The notes: generated from the letters alone by a model not told the origin. A DNA stretch of 64,000 bases from Streptomyces sp. HmicA12 (GCF_000373565.1 NZ_KB891820.1:186001-250000); one strand, 5' to 3'. Shown: positions 42,196 to 51,595, counted from the first letter of the stretch. Program-made: numbers and translations.

Positions 42196-43242
42196 TCAAC
42201 TGTCGGGCGCCGTCCGGCCCGTGGAGGCGCGGACGACGAGGCGGGGAGGGGCGGTGGTGTTGCGGGGGGCGGGTGTCTCGGCGGGGGTGTCGCTGGGGGC
42301 GTCGAGACGGTGGAGCAGCAGTTCGGCGGCGCGCCGGCCGCGTTCGGTGGAGCCCAGGTCGACGCTGGTCAGCGGGGGCCAGCCGGCCTGTGCGAGGACG
42401 CTGTCGTCCATGCCGGCGACGGCGACGTCCTCGGGTATGCGCAGCCCGCGGGCGTGCAGGGCGCGGGCGGCGCCGAGCGCGAGCTGGTCGTTGGCGCAGA
42501 ACACCGCGTCGGGGCGGGCCCGCGTGAGGAGGCGGTCGGTGGCCTCGGCGCCCGACTCGATGCCGAAGTCCGTGTGCACGACGAGCTCCGGGTCGTATAC
42601 GAGGCCGCAGCCGGCCAGCGCCTCGCGGTAGCCCGCGTCGCGGTTGCGGCCCGGCACGGTGTCCGAGGGGCCGTTGACGAACGCGATGCGGCGGCGGCCC
42701 GTCTCGTGCAGATGGCGTACGGCGAGGGCGGCGCCCGCGACGGAGTCGGCGCGCACACTGTCCACGGGTACGCCGTCGGGCAGGGAGCCTATGACCACGA
42801 CGGGGCCCGCGGCGGTGCGCAGCGCCTCGACGTGCTCGTCGGTGATGCGGATGGGGCACAGGATGAGGCCGTCGCTGGTGCGGTCGCCGAGGCTGCGCAG
42901 GACCGCGAGCTCGTCCTCGACGACGGCGTCCGTGGAGTGCAGCAGCAGCCGGTATCCGGCCGCCTTCGCCACGGACTGGATGGCGCGGACCATCGACACG
43001 TACACCGGGTTGCCGATGTCGGGCATCGCGAAGGTGAGCTGGTGGGTGCGGCCGCCCTTGAGGGAGCGGGCCACCGCGTTGGGCACGTAGCCCAGTTCGG
43101 CGGCGGCGCGCTCGACCTTGGTGACGGTGTCGCGGCGGGCGCCCAGGCCGTTGAGGACGCGCGAGACGGAGGCGATGGAGACTCCGGCGCGCTCGGCGAT
43201 GGAGACGATCGTCGGTTGCCCTGTGCTGGTTCCTGCGCCCAT
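42196..43242 (-). CDS. LacI-family repressor of the importer operon
   Basis: The 348-residue protein has the LacI headpiece TIVSIAERAGVSIASVSRVLNG at residues 11-32, followed by a hinge and a periplasmic-binding-protein-like effector domain (TFAMPDIGNPVYVSM onward). A perfect double palindrome, typical of a LacI site, lies 34 bases upstream of its ATG. It is the first gene of the operon, so it probably represses itself and the importer-hydrolase genes until the imported ligand binds. Confidence 0.9.
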   Translation of the reverse strand: MGAGTSTGQPTIVSIAERAGVSIASVSRVLNGLGARRDTVTKVERAAAELGYVPNAVARSLKGGRTHQLTFAMPDIGNPVYVSMVRAIQSVAKAAGYRLLLHSTDAVVEDELAVLRSLGDRTSDGLILCPIRITDEHVEALRTAAGPVVVIGSLPDGVPVDSVRADSVAGAALAVRHLHETGRRRIAFVNGPSDTVPGRNRDAGYREALAGCGLVYDPELVVHTDFGIESGAEATDRLLTRARPDAVFCANDQLALGAARALHARGLRIPEDVAVAGMDDSVLAQAGWPPLTSVDLGSTERGRRAAELLLHRLDAPSDTPAETPAPRNTTAPPRLVVRASTGRTAPDS

Positions 43243-43275
43243 CTCTTTGCCCCCGTACGTCCATGAACTTCCGGT

Positions 43276-43314
43276 ATCTGTAAACGTTTCCCGAAACTGG
43301 AAACGTTTACAGAT
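43276..43314. promoter_or_regulatory. LacI operator upstream of the importer operon
   Basis: ATCTGTAAACGTTTCC and its exact complement GGAAACGTTTACAGAT flank CGAAACT. Each arm also contains AAACGTTT, itself a palindrome of the LacI/GalR class, so two overlapping dimers could bind. It lies just upstream of the LacI gene. Confidence 0.8.
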
Positions 43315-43410
43315 GTTGCGGTCATGTTTCCCGAACCGTCAACGGACGCATCACGTGATCCATCTCACGGGTGAGTCCGGGAAGGTGGAGGTCACGGACC
43401 GCAGGGGGTG

Positions 43411-43425
43411 TTGCGCAGGGCGCAA
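43411..43425. promoter_or_regulatory. Inverted repeat upstream of the VIT-family gene
   Basis: TTGCGC-AGG-GCGCAA is a perfect inverted repeat about 100 bases before the metal transporter start. It may be an operator for a metal-responsive factor, but it does not match the DmdR/IdeR iron box I would expect. Confidence 0.35.
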
Positions 43426-43527
43426 AACCGCAGGTAAGTACGGCCTTCCTTGCTAGCGGCGGCGTTTTTTCGCGCGTACTTTCGAGGCCGTAGAAAGCAG
43501 GAACAAAGGGGAACGGGGATCACTGGC

Positions 43528-44259
43528 ATGGCCATCATCGAGACCGAGGCGACACTCCACGACGCGCACCGGGACAACCACACCCACCGCGACGTGAACG
43601 GCGGCTGGCTGCGCCCCGCGGTGTTCGGCGCGATGGACGGCCTCGTCTCCAACTTCGCGCTCATGGCCGGTGTCGCGGGCGGCGCCGCCTCGCAGCAGAC
43701 CGTCATCATCACCGGCCTGTCGGGCCTGGCCGCGGGCGCCTTCTCCATGGCGGCCGGCGAGTACACCTCCGTCGCCTCCCAGCGTGAGCTGGTCGAGGCC
43801 GAACTCGACGTCGAGCGGCGTGAGTTGAAGAAGCACCCGGCCGACGAGGAGAAGGAGCTCGCCGAGCTGTACGTGTCGCGCGGCGTCGAGCCCGGCCTGG
43901 CCGCGGAGGTCGCCCGGCAGCTCTCCAAGGACCCCGAGCAGGCCCTGGAGATCCACGCGCGCGAGGAGCTCGGCATCGATCCGGGCGATCTGCCGTCGCC
44001 GACCGTGGCCGCGGTGTCGTCCTTCGGCTCGTTCGCCCTGGGCGCCCTCATTCCCGTACTGCCCTATCTGCTCGGCGCGAGTGCGCTGTGGCCCGCCGTC
44101 GTCCTGGCGCTCGTCGGGCTCTTCGCGTGCGGGGCCGTCGTGGCCAAGGTGACGGCCCGCTCGTGGTGGTTCAGCGGATTGCGGCAGTTGGCCCTGGGTG
44201 GCGCGGCGGCGGGTGTGACCTATCTCCTGGGCAGCCTGTTCGGCACGGCAATAGGTTGA
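43528..44259 (+). CDS. VIT1/CCC1-family iron/manganese transporter
   Basis: The 243-residue protein begins with a histidine-rich leader (HDAHRDNHTHRD) and the family start WLRPAVFGAMDGLVSNFALM. It then has GAFSMAAGEYTSVASQREL, a charged cytosolic metal-binding stretch rich in glutamate (about residues 90-150) and C-terminal membrane segments, five in all. Relatives move ferrous iron or manganese across membranes. It is divergent from the LacI operon. A 350-base space follows before gltB. Confidence 0.9.
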   Translation: MAIIETEATLHDAHRDNHTHRDVNGGWLRPAVFGAMDGLVSNFALMAGVAGGAASQQTVIITGLSGLAAGAFSMAAGEYTSVASQRELVEAELDVERRELKKHPADEEKELAELYVSRGVEPGLAAEVARQLSKDPEQALEIHAREELGIDPGDLPSPTVAAVSSFGSFALGALIPVLPYLLGASALWPAVVLALVGLFACGAVVAKVTARSWWFSGLRQLALGGAAAGVTYLLGSLFGTAIG

Positions 44260-44610
44260 CGGTCGCCGGGTGGCCGCCGGATGATGGCTATACAGGGCCT
44301 TGCATAAGTAGTCGTTACCGGACGGTTTCGAATACTTGACCACGGGGCATGAGCCGTAAGCGCTGAGGGCAATGAGGCCCGCGGCGCACATCGGTACGTC
44401 GGCCCCCACCGGTCACCATCTGTCCGCCGGGGTCTCCTTCCGTCGCCACCGCGGCGTCCGCATGCTGGAACGAAGTATCCACTTCTCGGGAATCGCTCCA
44501 TCATGTAACCTGCACGAAATTTTGCAGCAGCATGAACTTCGCAGTACTCAGCAGAGGGCCAACGTCGTCCCTCGGCACTTGCAAATGCCACGACGACGAC
44601 GGGAGAGCCG
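44260..44610. other. Intergenic region upstream of gltB
   Basis: I see no convincing gene in this 350-base space. It holds an AT-richer patch at 44490-44560 with TAACCT (44506-44511), a possible -10 element, followed by CTGCA-N8-TGCAG (44510-44527) and further TGCA-containing short repeats. This is probably the promoter and operator of gltBD. No riboswitch fold was recognised. Confidence 0.5.
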
Positions 44611-47600
44611 ATGCGTACGCCGCGCCAGCCGTCCCAGCACTCCACCGGCCAGAACTGGTCGCACATGGATGCTCGCCCTGCCGCCCAGGGTATGTACGAC
44701 CCGCGCAACGAGCACGACGCCTGCGGCGTCGGTTTCGTGGCCACCCTCACCGGTGAGGCGAGCCACACGCTGGTCGAGCAGGCGCTCACCGTTCTGCGCA
44801 ATCTGGAACACCGCGGTGCCACCGGCTCCGAGCCCGACTCGGGCGACGGCGCGGGCATCCTGTCCCAGGTTCCGGACGCCTTCCTGCGCGAGGCGGTCGA
44901 CTTCGACCTGCCCGACGCCGGTGCGTACGCCGTCGGTATCGCCTTCCTGCCGGAGAACGACACCGAGTCCTTCGTCTCGCAGCTCGAGACCATCGCCGGT
45001 GAAGAGGGCCTGAACGTCCTCGGGTGGCGTGAGGTCCCCGTCGCCCCGCAGCTGCTCGGCGCCACCGCCCGCTCGACGATGCCGGTCTTCCGGCAGATCT
45101 TCGTGGCGGACGCGGACGGTGCCGCGAAGGACATCGCGCTCGACCGCAAGGCCTTCGTCCTGCGCAAGCGTGCCGAGCGCGAGGCCGACGTGTACTTCCC
45201 GTCGCTCTCCGCCCGCACCATCGTCTACAAGGGCATGCTGACCACCGGCCAGCTGGAGCCCTTCTTCCCGGACCTGTCCGACCGCCGCTTCGCGTCGGCG
45301 ATCGCGCTCGTCCACTCGCGCTTCTCCACGAACACCTTCCCGTCGTGGCCGCTCGCGCACCCGTACCGCTTCGTCGCGCACAACGGTGAGATCAACACCG
45401 TCAAGGGCAACCGCAACTGGATGCGTGCCCGCGAGTCCCAGCTCGCCTCCGAGCTTTTCGGATCGGAGGAAGGCAAGGACCTTGCGCGGATCTTCCCGAT
45501 CTGTACGCCGGACGCCTCGGACTCCGCGTCCTTCGACGAGGTGCTCGAACTTCTGCACCTCGGTGGCCGTTCGCTTCCGCACAGCGTCCTGATGATGATC
45601 CCGGAGGCGTGGGAGAACCACGACTCCATGGACGCCGACCGCCGCGCCTTCTACCAGTACCACTCCACGATGATGGAGCCCTGGGACGGCCCGGCCTGTG
45701 TCACCTTCACCGACGGCACCCAGGTCGGCGCCGTTCTCGACCGCAACGGTCTGCGCCCCGGCCGCTACTGGGTCACCGACGAGGGCCTCGTCGTCCTCGG
45801 CTCCGAGGTCGGCGTCCTCGACATCGACCCGGCGAAGGTCGTCAAGAAGGGCCGCCTGCAGCCCGGCCGCATGTTCCTCGTGGACACCGCCGAGCACCGC
45901 ATCATCGAGGACGACGAGATCAAGGCCGGCCTCGCCGCCGAGCAGCCGTACGGCGACTGGCTGGAAGCCGGCGAGATCGAGCTCTCCGACCTGCCCGAGC
46001 GCGAGCACATCGTGCACACGCACGCCTCCGTCACGCGCCGCCAGCAGACCTTCGGCTACACCGAGGAAGAGCTGCGCATCCTCGTCGCCCCGATGGCGAA
46101 GACCGCCGCCGAGCCGATCGGCTCGATGGGCACGGACACCCCGATCGCCGCCCTCTCGGCGCGCCCGCGGCTCCTCTTCGACTACTTCACCCAGCTGTTC
46201 GCCCAGGTCACGAACCCGCCGCTGGACGCCATCCGCGAGGAGCTCGTCACCTCGCTGCGCTCCTCGCTCGGCCCGGGCAGCAACCTCCTGGAGCCCACGG
46301 CCGCCTCCTGCCGCTCGGTCACCCTGCCCTTCCCGGTGATCGACAACGACGAGCTGGCCAAGCTCATCCACATCAACGCCGACGGCGACATGCCCGGCAT
46401 GAAGGCCGCGACGCTGTCCGGTCTCTACCGGGTCTCCGGCGGCGGCGACGCCCTCGCCGCCCGCATCGACGAGATCTGCGCCGAGGTCGACGCCGCCATC
46501 GAGGCCGGCGCCCACCTCCTCGTGCTCTCCGACCGCCACTCGGACGCCGAGCACGCGCCGATCCCGTCGCTGCTGCTCACCTCCGCCGTTCACCACCACC
46601 TCATCCGCACGAAGAAGCGGACCCAGGTGGGCCTGCTCGTCGAGGCCGGTGACGTCCGCGAGGTCCACCACGTCGCGCTGCTCATCGGCTTCGGTGCCGC
46701 GGCCGTCAACCCGTACCTGGCGATGGAGTCGGTCGAGGACCTGGTCCGCGCCGGCACCTTCCTGCCCGCCGACGAGGAGGGCGGGGCCGAGCAGGCCATC
46801 CGCAACCTCATCTACGCGCTCGGCAAGGGCGTCCTCAAGGTCATGTCCAAGATGGGCATCTCCACCGTCGCCTCCTACCGCGGCGCCCAGGTCTTCGAGG
46901 CCGTCGGCCTCGACGAGGCCTTCGTGGAGAAGTACTTCAACGGCACGGTCACCAAGATCGGCGGCGCCGGTCTCGACGTCGTCGCCGGCGAGGTCGCCGC
47001 CCGGCACGCCAAGGCGTACCCGGCCTCCGGCATCGCCCCGGCGCACCGCGCCCTGGAGATCGGCGGCGAGTACCAGTGGCGCCGCGAGGGCGAGCCGCAC
47101 CTGTTCGACCCGGAGACGGTCTTCCGCCTCCAGCACGCGACCCGCTCGCGCCGCTACGACATCTTCAAGAAGTACACGGACCGCGTGAACGAGCAGTCCG
47201 AGCGCCTCATGACGCTGCGCGGCCTGTTCGGCTTCAAGGCGGACGACCGCGCCCCGATCTCGATCGACGAGGTCGAGCCGGTCTCCGAGATCGTCAAGCG
47301 GTTCTCGACCGGCGCCATGTCGTACGGCTCCATCTCGCGCGAGGCCCACGAGACCCTCGCCATCGCCATGAACCAGCTGGGCGGCAAGTCCAACACCGGT
47401 GAGGGCGGCGAGGACGCCGACCGTCTCTACGACCCGGCGCGCCGCTCCTCCATCAAGCAGGTCGCCTCCGGCCGCTTCGGTGTGACGAGCGAGTACCTGG
47501 TCAACGCCGACGACATCCAGATCAAGATGGCTCAGGGCGCCAAGCCCGGTGAGGGCGGTCAGCTGCCCGGCCACAAGGTCTACCCGTGGGTCGCGAAGAC

Positions 47601-49227
47601 GCGTCACTCGACGCCGGGCGTGGGCCTCATCTCCCCGCCGCCGCACCACGACATCTACTCCATCGAGGACCTGGCTCAGCTGATCCACGACCTCAAGAAC
47701 GCCAACCCGCAGGCCCGCATCCACGTGAAGCTGGTCTCCGAGGTCGGCGTCGGCACGGTCGCCGCAGGTGTCTCCAAGGCGCACGCGGACGTGGTCCTGA
47801 TCTCCGGCCACGACGGCGGCACGGGCGCCTCGCCGCTCACGTCGCTGAAGCACGCGGGCGGTCCCTGGGAGCTCGGCCTCGCCGAGACCCAGCAGACGCT
47901 GCTGCTCAACGGCCTGCGCGACCGGATCGTGGTCCAGACGGACGGCCAGCTGAAGACCGGCCGCGACGTCATCATCGCCGCGCTCCTCGGCGCCGAGGAG
48001 TTCGGTTTCGCGACCGCGCCGCTCGTCGTCTCCGGCTGCGTCATGATGCGCGTCTGCCACCTGGACACCTGCCCGGTCGGCATCGCCACCCAGAACCCGA
48101 CGCTGCGCGAGCGGTTCTCCGGCAAGGCCGAGTACGTCGTCAACTTCTTCGAGTTCATCGCCCAGGAAGTCCGCGAGCTCCTCGCCGAGCTCGGCTTCCG
48201 CTCCATCGAGGAGGCCGTCGGCCACGCCGAACTCCTCGACACCGAGCGGGCCGTGGACCACTGGAAGGCGCAGGGCCTGGACCTGGAGCCGCTCTTCTAC
48301 GTCCCCGAGCTGCCGGACGGCGCCGTGCGCCACCAGCTGATCACCCAGGACCACGGCCTGGAGAAGGCGCTCGACAACGAGCTCATCAAGCTCGCCGCCG
48401 ACGCCCTCGCGGCCAACGACCAGACGGACGCCCAGCCGGTCCGCGCCCAGGTCGCCATCCGCAACATCAACCGCACGGTCGGCACCATGCTCGGCCACGA
48501 GGTGACGAAGAAGTTCGGTGGCGCGGGCCTGCCCGACGACACCATCGACATCACCTTCACCGGCTCGGCGGGCCAGTCCTTCGGCGCCTTCGTCCCACGC
48601 GGTGTCACCCTCCGCCTGGAGGGCGACGCCAACGACTACGTCGGCAAGGGCCTCTCCGGCGGCCGCATCGTGGTCCGCCCGGACCGCGGCGCCGACCACC
48701 TCGCCGAGTACTCGACGATCGCCGGCAACACGATCGCGTACGGCGCGACGGGCGGCGAGCTGTTCCTGCGCGGCCGCACCGGCGAGCGCTTCTGCGTCCG
48801 CAACTCCGGTGCCACGGTCGTCTCGGAGGGCGTGGGCGACCACGGCTGCGAGTACATGACCGGCGGTCACGCGGTGGTCCTCGGCGAGACGGGCCGCAAC
48901 TTCGCGGCCGGCATGTCGGGCGGTGTCGCCTACGTCATCGACCTCGACACCGACAACGTGAACGGCGCGAGCCAGTCCGCGGTCGAGGCCCTCGACGACA
49001 CCGACAAGCAGTGGCTGCACGACGTCGTGCGCCGCCACGCGGAGGAGACCGGCTCGACGGTCGCCGAGAAGCTGCTCGCCGAGTGGCCGGTCGCGGTCGA
49101 CCGCTTCAGCAAGATCATCCCCAGCACGTACAAGGCAGTGCTCGCCGCCAAGGACGCCGCCGAGCGAGACGGTCTCTCGGAGACCGAGATCACCGAGAAG
49201 ATGATGGAGGCGGCGACCAATGGCTGA
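44611..49227 (+). CDS. gltB: Glutamate synthase (NADPH), large subunit
   Basis: This 1538-residue enzyme makes glutamate from glutamine and 2-oxoglutarate. The N-terminal glutaminase domain starts at Cys38 in the EHDACGVGF motif, after a propeptide of 37 residues. The FMN-binding synthase domain has GAMSYGSISREAHE and GGKSNTGEGGED, the 3Fe-4S cluster cysteines are in CHLDTCPVG, and a C-terminal GXGXG beta-helix domain follows. The ATG at 44611 follows GGGAGAG. It overlaps gltD by eight bases. Confidence 0.97.
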   Translation: MRTPRQPSQHSTGQNWSHMDARPAAQGMYDPRNEHDACGVGFVATLTGEASHTLVEQALTVLRNLEHRGATGSEPDSGDGAGILSQVPDAFLREAVDFDLPDAGAYAVGIAFLPENDTESFVSQLETIAGEEGLNVLGWREVPVAPQLLGATARSTMPVFRQIFVADADGAAKDIALDRKAFVLRKRAEREADVYFPSLSARTIVYKGMLTTGQLEPFFPDLSDRRFASAIALVHSRFSTNTFPSWPLAHPYRFVAHNGEINTVKGNRNWMRARESQLASELFGSEEGKDLARIFPICTPDASDSASFDEVLELLHLGGRSLPHSVLMMIPEAWENHDSMDADRRAFYQYHSTMMEPWDGPACVTFTDGTQVGAVLDRNGLRPGRYWVTDEGLVVLGSEVGVLDIDPAKVVKKGRLQPGRMFLVDTAEHRIIEDDEIKAGLAAEQPYGDWLEAGEIELSDLPEREHIVHTHASVTRRQQTFGYTEEELRILVAPMAKTAAEPIGSMGTDTPIAALSARPRLLFDYFTQLFAQVTNPPLDAIREELVTSLRSSLGPGSNLLEPTAASCRSVTLPFPVIDNDELAKLIHINADGDMPGMKAATLSGLYRVSGGGDALAARIDEICAEVDAAIEAGAHLLVLSDRHSDAEHAPIPSLLLTSAVHHHLIRTKKRTQVGLLVEAGDVREVHHVALLIGFGAAAVNPYLAMESVEDLVRAGTFLPADEEGGAEQAIRNLIYALGKGVLKVMSKMGISTVASYRGAQVFEAVGLDEAFVEKYFNGTVTKIGGAGLDVVAGEVAARHAKAYPASGIAPAHRALEIGGEYQWRREGEPHLFDPETVFRLQHATRSRRYDIFKKYTDRVNEQSERLMTLRGLFGFKADDRAPISIDEVEPVSEIVKRFSTGAMSYGSISREAHETLAIAMNQLGGKSNTGEGGEDADRLYDPARRSSIKQVASGRFGVTSEYLVNADDIQIKMAQGAKPGEGGQLPGHKVYPWVAKTRHSTPGVGLISPPPHHDIYSIEDLAQLIHDLKNANPQARIHVKLVSEVGVGTVAAGVSKAHADVVLISGHDGGTGASPLTSLKHAGGPWELGLAETQQTLLLNGLRDRIVVQTDGQLKTGRDVIIAALLGAEEFGFATAPLVVSGCVMMRVCHLDTCPVGIATQNPTLRERFSGKAEYVVNFFEFIAQEVRELLAELGFRSIEEAVGHAELLDTERAVDHWKAQGLDLEPLFYVPELPDGAVRHQLITQDHGLEKALDNELIKLAADALAANDQTDAQPVRAQVAIRNINRTVGTMLGHEVTKKFGGAGLPDDTIDITFTGSAGQSFGAFVPRGVTLRLEGDANDYVGKGLSGGRIVVRPDRGADHLAEYSTIAGNTIAYGATGGELFLRGRTGERFCVRNSGATVVSEGVGDHGCEYMTGGHAVVLGETGRNFAAGMSGGVAYVIDLDTDNVNGASQSAVEALDDTDKQWLHDVVRRHAEETGSTVAEKLLAEWPVAVDRFSKIIPSTYKAVLAAKDAAERDGLSETEITEKMMEAATNG

Positions 49228-50683
49228 TCCCAAGGGCTTTCTCAACCACGGGCGCGAGGTCGCCAAGACCCGCCCCGTCGGCGAGCGGGTGCAGGACTGG
49301 AACGAGGTCTACGTTCCCGGCTCCCTGCTCCCCATCATCAGCAAGCAGGCCTCGCGCTGCATGGACTGCGGCATCCCGTTCTGCCACAACGGCTGCCCGC
49401 TCGGGAACCTGATCCCCGAGTGGAACGACTTCGCGTACCGCGAGGACTGGTCCGCCGCGCAGGAGCGCCTGCACGCGACGAACAACTTCCCGGAGTTCAC
49501 GGGCCGTCTGTGCCCCGCTCCGTGTGAGTCGGCGTGCGTGCTCGGCATCAACCAGCCGGCCGTGACCATCAAGAACGTCGAGGTCTCGATCATCGACCAG
49601 GCGTGGGACCGGGGCGACGTCGCCCCGCAGGTCCCGGAGCGCCTGTCGGGCAAGACCGTCGCCGTCATCGGCTCGGGTCCGGCGGGTCTCGCCGCCGCCC
49701 AGCAGCTGACGCGGGCCGGTCACACGGTCGTCGTCTACGAGCGCGCCGACCGCATCGGCGGCCTGCTCCGCTACGGCATCCCCGAGTTCAAGATGGAGAA
49801 GCGCCACATCAACCGCCGCATCGAGCAGATGCGCGCGGAGGGCACCAAGTTCCGTACGGGCGTGGAGATCGGCCGCGACATAGACGCGGGCAAGCTCCGC
49901 AAGCGCCACGACGCGGTCGTGGTCGCCGCCGGTGCCACCATCTCCCGCGACCTGCCGGTCCCGGGCCGTGAGCTGAACGGCATCCACTTCGCGATGGAGT
50001 ACCTGCCGCTCTCCAACAAGGTGCAGGAGGGCGACTTCGTGACGCCCCCGATCACCGCCGAGGGCAAGCACGTCGTCGTCATCGGCGGCGGCGACACCGG
50101 CGCCGATTGCGTGGGCACCGCCCACCGCCAGGGCGCCGCCTCGGTCACGCAGCTGGAGATCATGCCGCGCCCGAACGACGACCGGAACCCGGTCTCGCAG
50201 CCGTGGCCGACCTTCCCGATGCTCTACAAGGTCACCTCGGCGCACGAGGAGGGCGGCGAGCGGGTCTACTCCGTCTCGACGACCCACTTCGAGGGCGACG
50301 AGGACGGCAACGTCCAGTGGCTGCACCTCACCGAGGTCGAGTTCATCGACGGCAAGCTGACCCCGAAGCCCGGCACCGAGCGCAAGATCCCCGCCCAGCT
50401 GGTCACCCTCGCCATGGGCTTCACGGGCACCGACCAGGAGAACGGCCTGGTCTCCCAGTTCGACCTGGAGCTCGACGCGCGCGGCAACATCGAGCGCGAC
50501 GCCGACTTCCAGACGAACGTCCCGGGAGTCTTCGTGGCGGGCGACGCCGGCCGCGGCCAGTCCCTGATCGTCTGGGCCATCGCGGAGGGCCGCTCGGCCG
50601 CCCGCGGGGTGGACCGGTTCCTGACCGGTGCCTCGGACCTGCCGGCCCCGATCAAGCCGACGGACCGCGCCCTCATGGTGTGA
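49220..50683 (+). CDS. gltD: Glutamate synthase (NADPH), small subunit
   Basis: The 487-residue subunit passes electrons from NADPH through FAD and iron-sulfur clusters to GltB. The N-terminal cluster cysteines are in CMDCGIPFCHNGCPLG and CPAPCESACVLG. FAD binding is in IGSGPAGLAAAQQLTRAG, and NADPH binding is in VIGGGDTGADCVGTAHRQGA. It starts inside the end of gltB. Confidence 0.97.
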   Translation: MADPKGFLNHGREVAKTRPVGERVQDWNEVYVPGSLLPIISKQASRCMDCGIPFCHNGCPLGNLIPEWNDFAYREDWSAAQERLHATNNFPEFTGRLCPAPCESACVLGINQPAVTIKNVEVSIIDQAWDRGDVAPQVPERLSGKTVAVIGSGPAGLAAAQQLTRAGHTVVVYERADRIGGLLRYGIPEFKMEKRHINRRIEQMRAEGTKFRTGVEIGRDIDAGKLRKRHDAVVVAAGATISRDLPVPGRELNGIHFAMEYLPLSNKVQEGDFVTPPITAEGKHVVVIGGGDTGADCVGTAHRQGAASVTQLEIMPRPNDDRNPVSQPWPTFPMLYKVTSAHEEGGERVYSVSTTHFEGDEDGNVQWLHLTEVEFIDGKLTPKPGTERKIPAQLVTLAMGFTGTDQENGLVSQFDLELDARGNIERDADFQTNVPGVFVAGDAGRGQSLIVWAIAEGRSAARGVDRFLTGASDLPAPIKPTDRALMV

Positions 50684-50727
50684 CGCTCCGTCCATAGACG
50701 TCCCGTACAACGGCGTACGGAACAGAG

Positions 50728-50779
50728 CGCGACGCTCGCCCGAACAGTCCCCGACCGGACGACATGGGCGGGCGTCGCG
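50728..50779. terminator. Hairpin terminator between gltD and convergent genes
   Basis: CGCGACGCTCGCCC (50728-50741) pairs with GGGCGGGCGTCGCG (50766-50779) with one mismatch, and the loop holds a smaller GTCC/GGAC stem. It lies 44 bases after gltD and 12 bases before the end of the convergent gene, so it can end both transcripts. Confidence 0.7.
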
Positions 50780-50791
50780 GTGCGTCCGGGG

Positions 50792-51031
50792 TCAGGCGTC
50801 CCCGCGCCGCGGATCGCCGGGGACCGTCCGGATCCAGGAGCTGAACCACCAGCAGACCACGACGGGGCCCACGAGCATCGCGAGCAGCCACAGCCCCACA
50901 CCGGCCGGCGAGAGCACCACGCGCTCCCACCGCTCCGGAAGCAGCGCCGGGAGAGCGATCGCCAGCACGAGCACGAGCCAGGTGCCCAGCACCGCGAGCA
51001 CGGCCTTCGACACGATCACGGCCTTGCGCAT
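50792..51031 (-). CDS. Small two-helix membrane protein
   Basis: The 79-residue product has two membrane helices (about residues 8-31 and 42-66) with the polar turn LLPERWERVVLSPAG between them. It resembles the many phospholipase-D-nuclease N-terminal-like small membrane proteins of actinobacteria, but I cannot name the family. It lies 16 bases downstream of the lipoprotein gene on the same strand. Confidence 0.65.
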   Translation of the reverse strand: MRKAVIVSKAVLAVLGTWLVLVLAIALPALLPERWERVVLSPAGVGLWLLAMLVGPVVVCWWFSSWIRTVPGDPRRGDA

Positions 51032-51047
51032 CGATTCCCCTGTTTCA

Positions 51048-51566
51048 TCAGCAGGCGTCGTCCGCCCGCGCCCGGAACTCCGTCCGGCTCATGGCCTTTC
51101 CGTCGGCCCACCACCGCCCGGGCGCCAGACCCTCGACGTCCGCGCGTGTGAAGTCGACGGTGCCCTTGTAGCGCACGGTGTCGTCCGGCCCGACGACGAA
51201 CCACATCGAGTAGTCCCGGCCGGGCGCCAGCTTCGTGGCGGAACCCGCCTTGCCGTGCCACCCCTTCGGGAGGCGGAAGAGGCTGAGCTCCTGTTCGCCG
51301 GTGGCCGTACCGGGCGGCCGGGCCGACCAGTGGTCCAGGGCCGCGGGGTCCGCCTCGTCGCCCTTCTCGTCGATCCTGAGGAGCACGACCTCCCGGAGGG
51401 CGTCGTCCGAGCAGGGCCGCAGCAGCGCCCGTACGTCCCCGTCCGGGCCCTTGCCGACGGCCACGAGGGGGAGTTCGGGCGGACTGCAGCCGCCCGCGAG
51501 CAGGGCGAGGGCCACGACCGCACCGGCCCGGGACAGCGTGCGCGCCGTCCTGCTGTCGCTGTTCAT
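51048..51566 (-). CDS. Secreted lipoprotein of unknown function
   Basis: The 172-residue protein has a signal sequence with the lipobox LAGGC, Cys27 being the lipidation site, and a soluble domain with two further cysteines (in LRPCSDD and at the very C-terminus) that may pair. I do not recognise the domain. It lies between a small membrane protein and a lamin-tail protein, all on the minus strand. Confidence 0.75.
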   Translation of the reverse strand: MNSDSRTARTLSRAGAVVALALLAGGCSPPELPLVAVGKGPDGDVRALLRPCSDDALREVVLLRIDEKGDEADPAALDHWSARPPGTATGEQELSLFRLPKGWHGKAGSATKLAPGRDYSMWFVVGPDDTVRYKGTVDFTRADVEGLAPGRWWADGKAMSRTEFRARADDAC

Positions 51567-51595
51567 GGTGGCCCCCGCCTCGCTTCCGTACCGAC

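Noticed and set aside
43380..43470. DmdR/IdeR iron box before the VIT-family gene
   Set aside because: AGGTAAGTACGGCC has only a loose resemblance to the TTAGGTTAGGCTAACCTAA-type consensus and lacks the second half.
44260..44610. A short plus-strand frame beginning at 44372 before gltB
   Set aside because: It has no ribosome site, a random-looking composition and runs in a different frame into gltB, so it is not supported as a gene.
44548..49266. A 1572-residue open frame on the minus strand across gltB
   Set aside because: It lies exactly opposite gltB and is a mirror of its GC-rich codons. The translation is a low-complexity mix of G, R, D, V, A and E without domain motifs.
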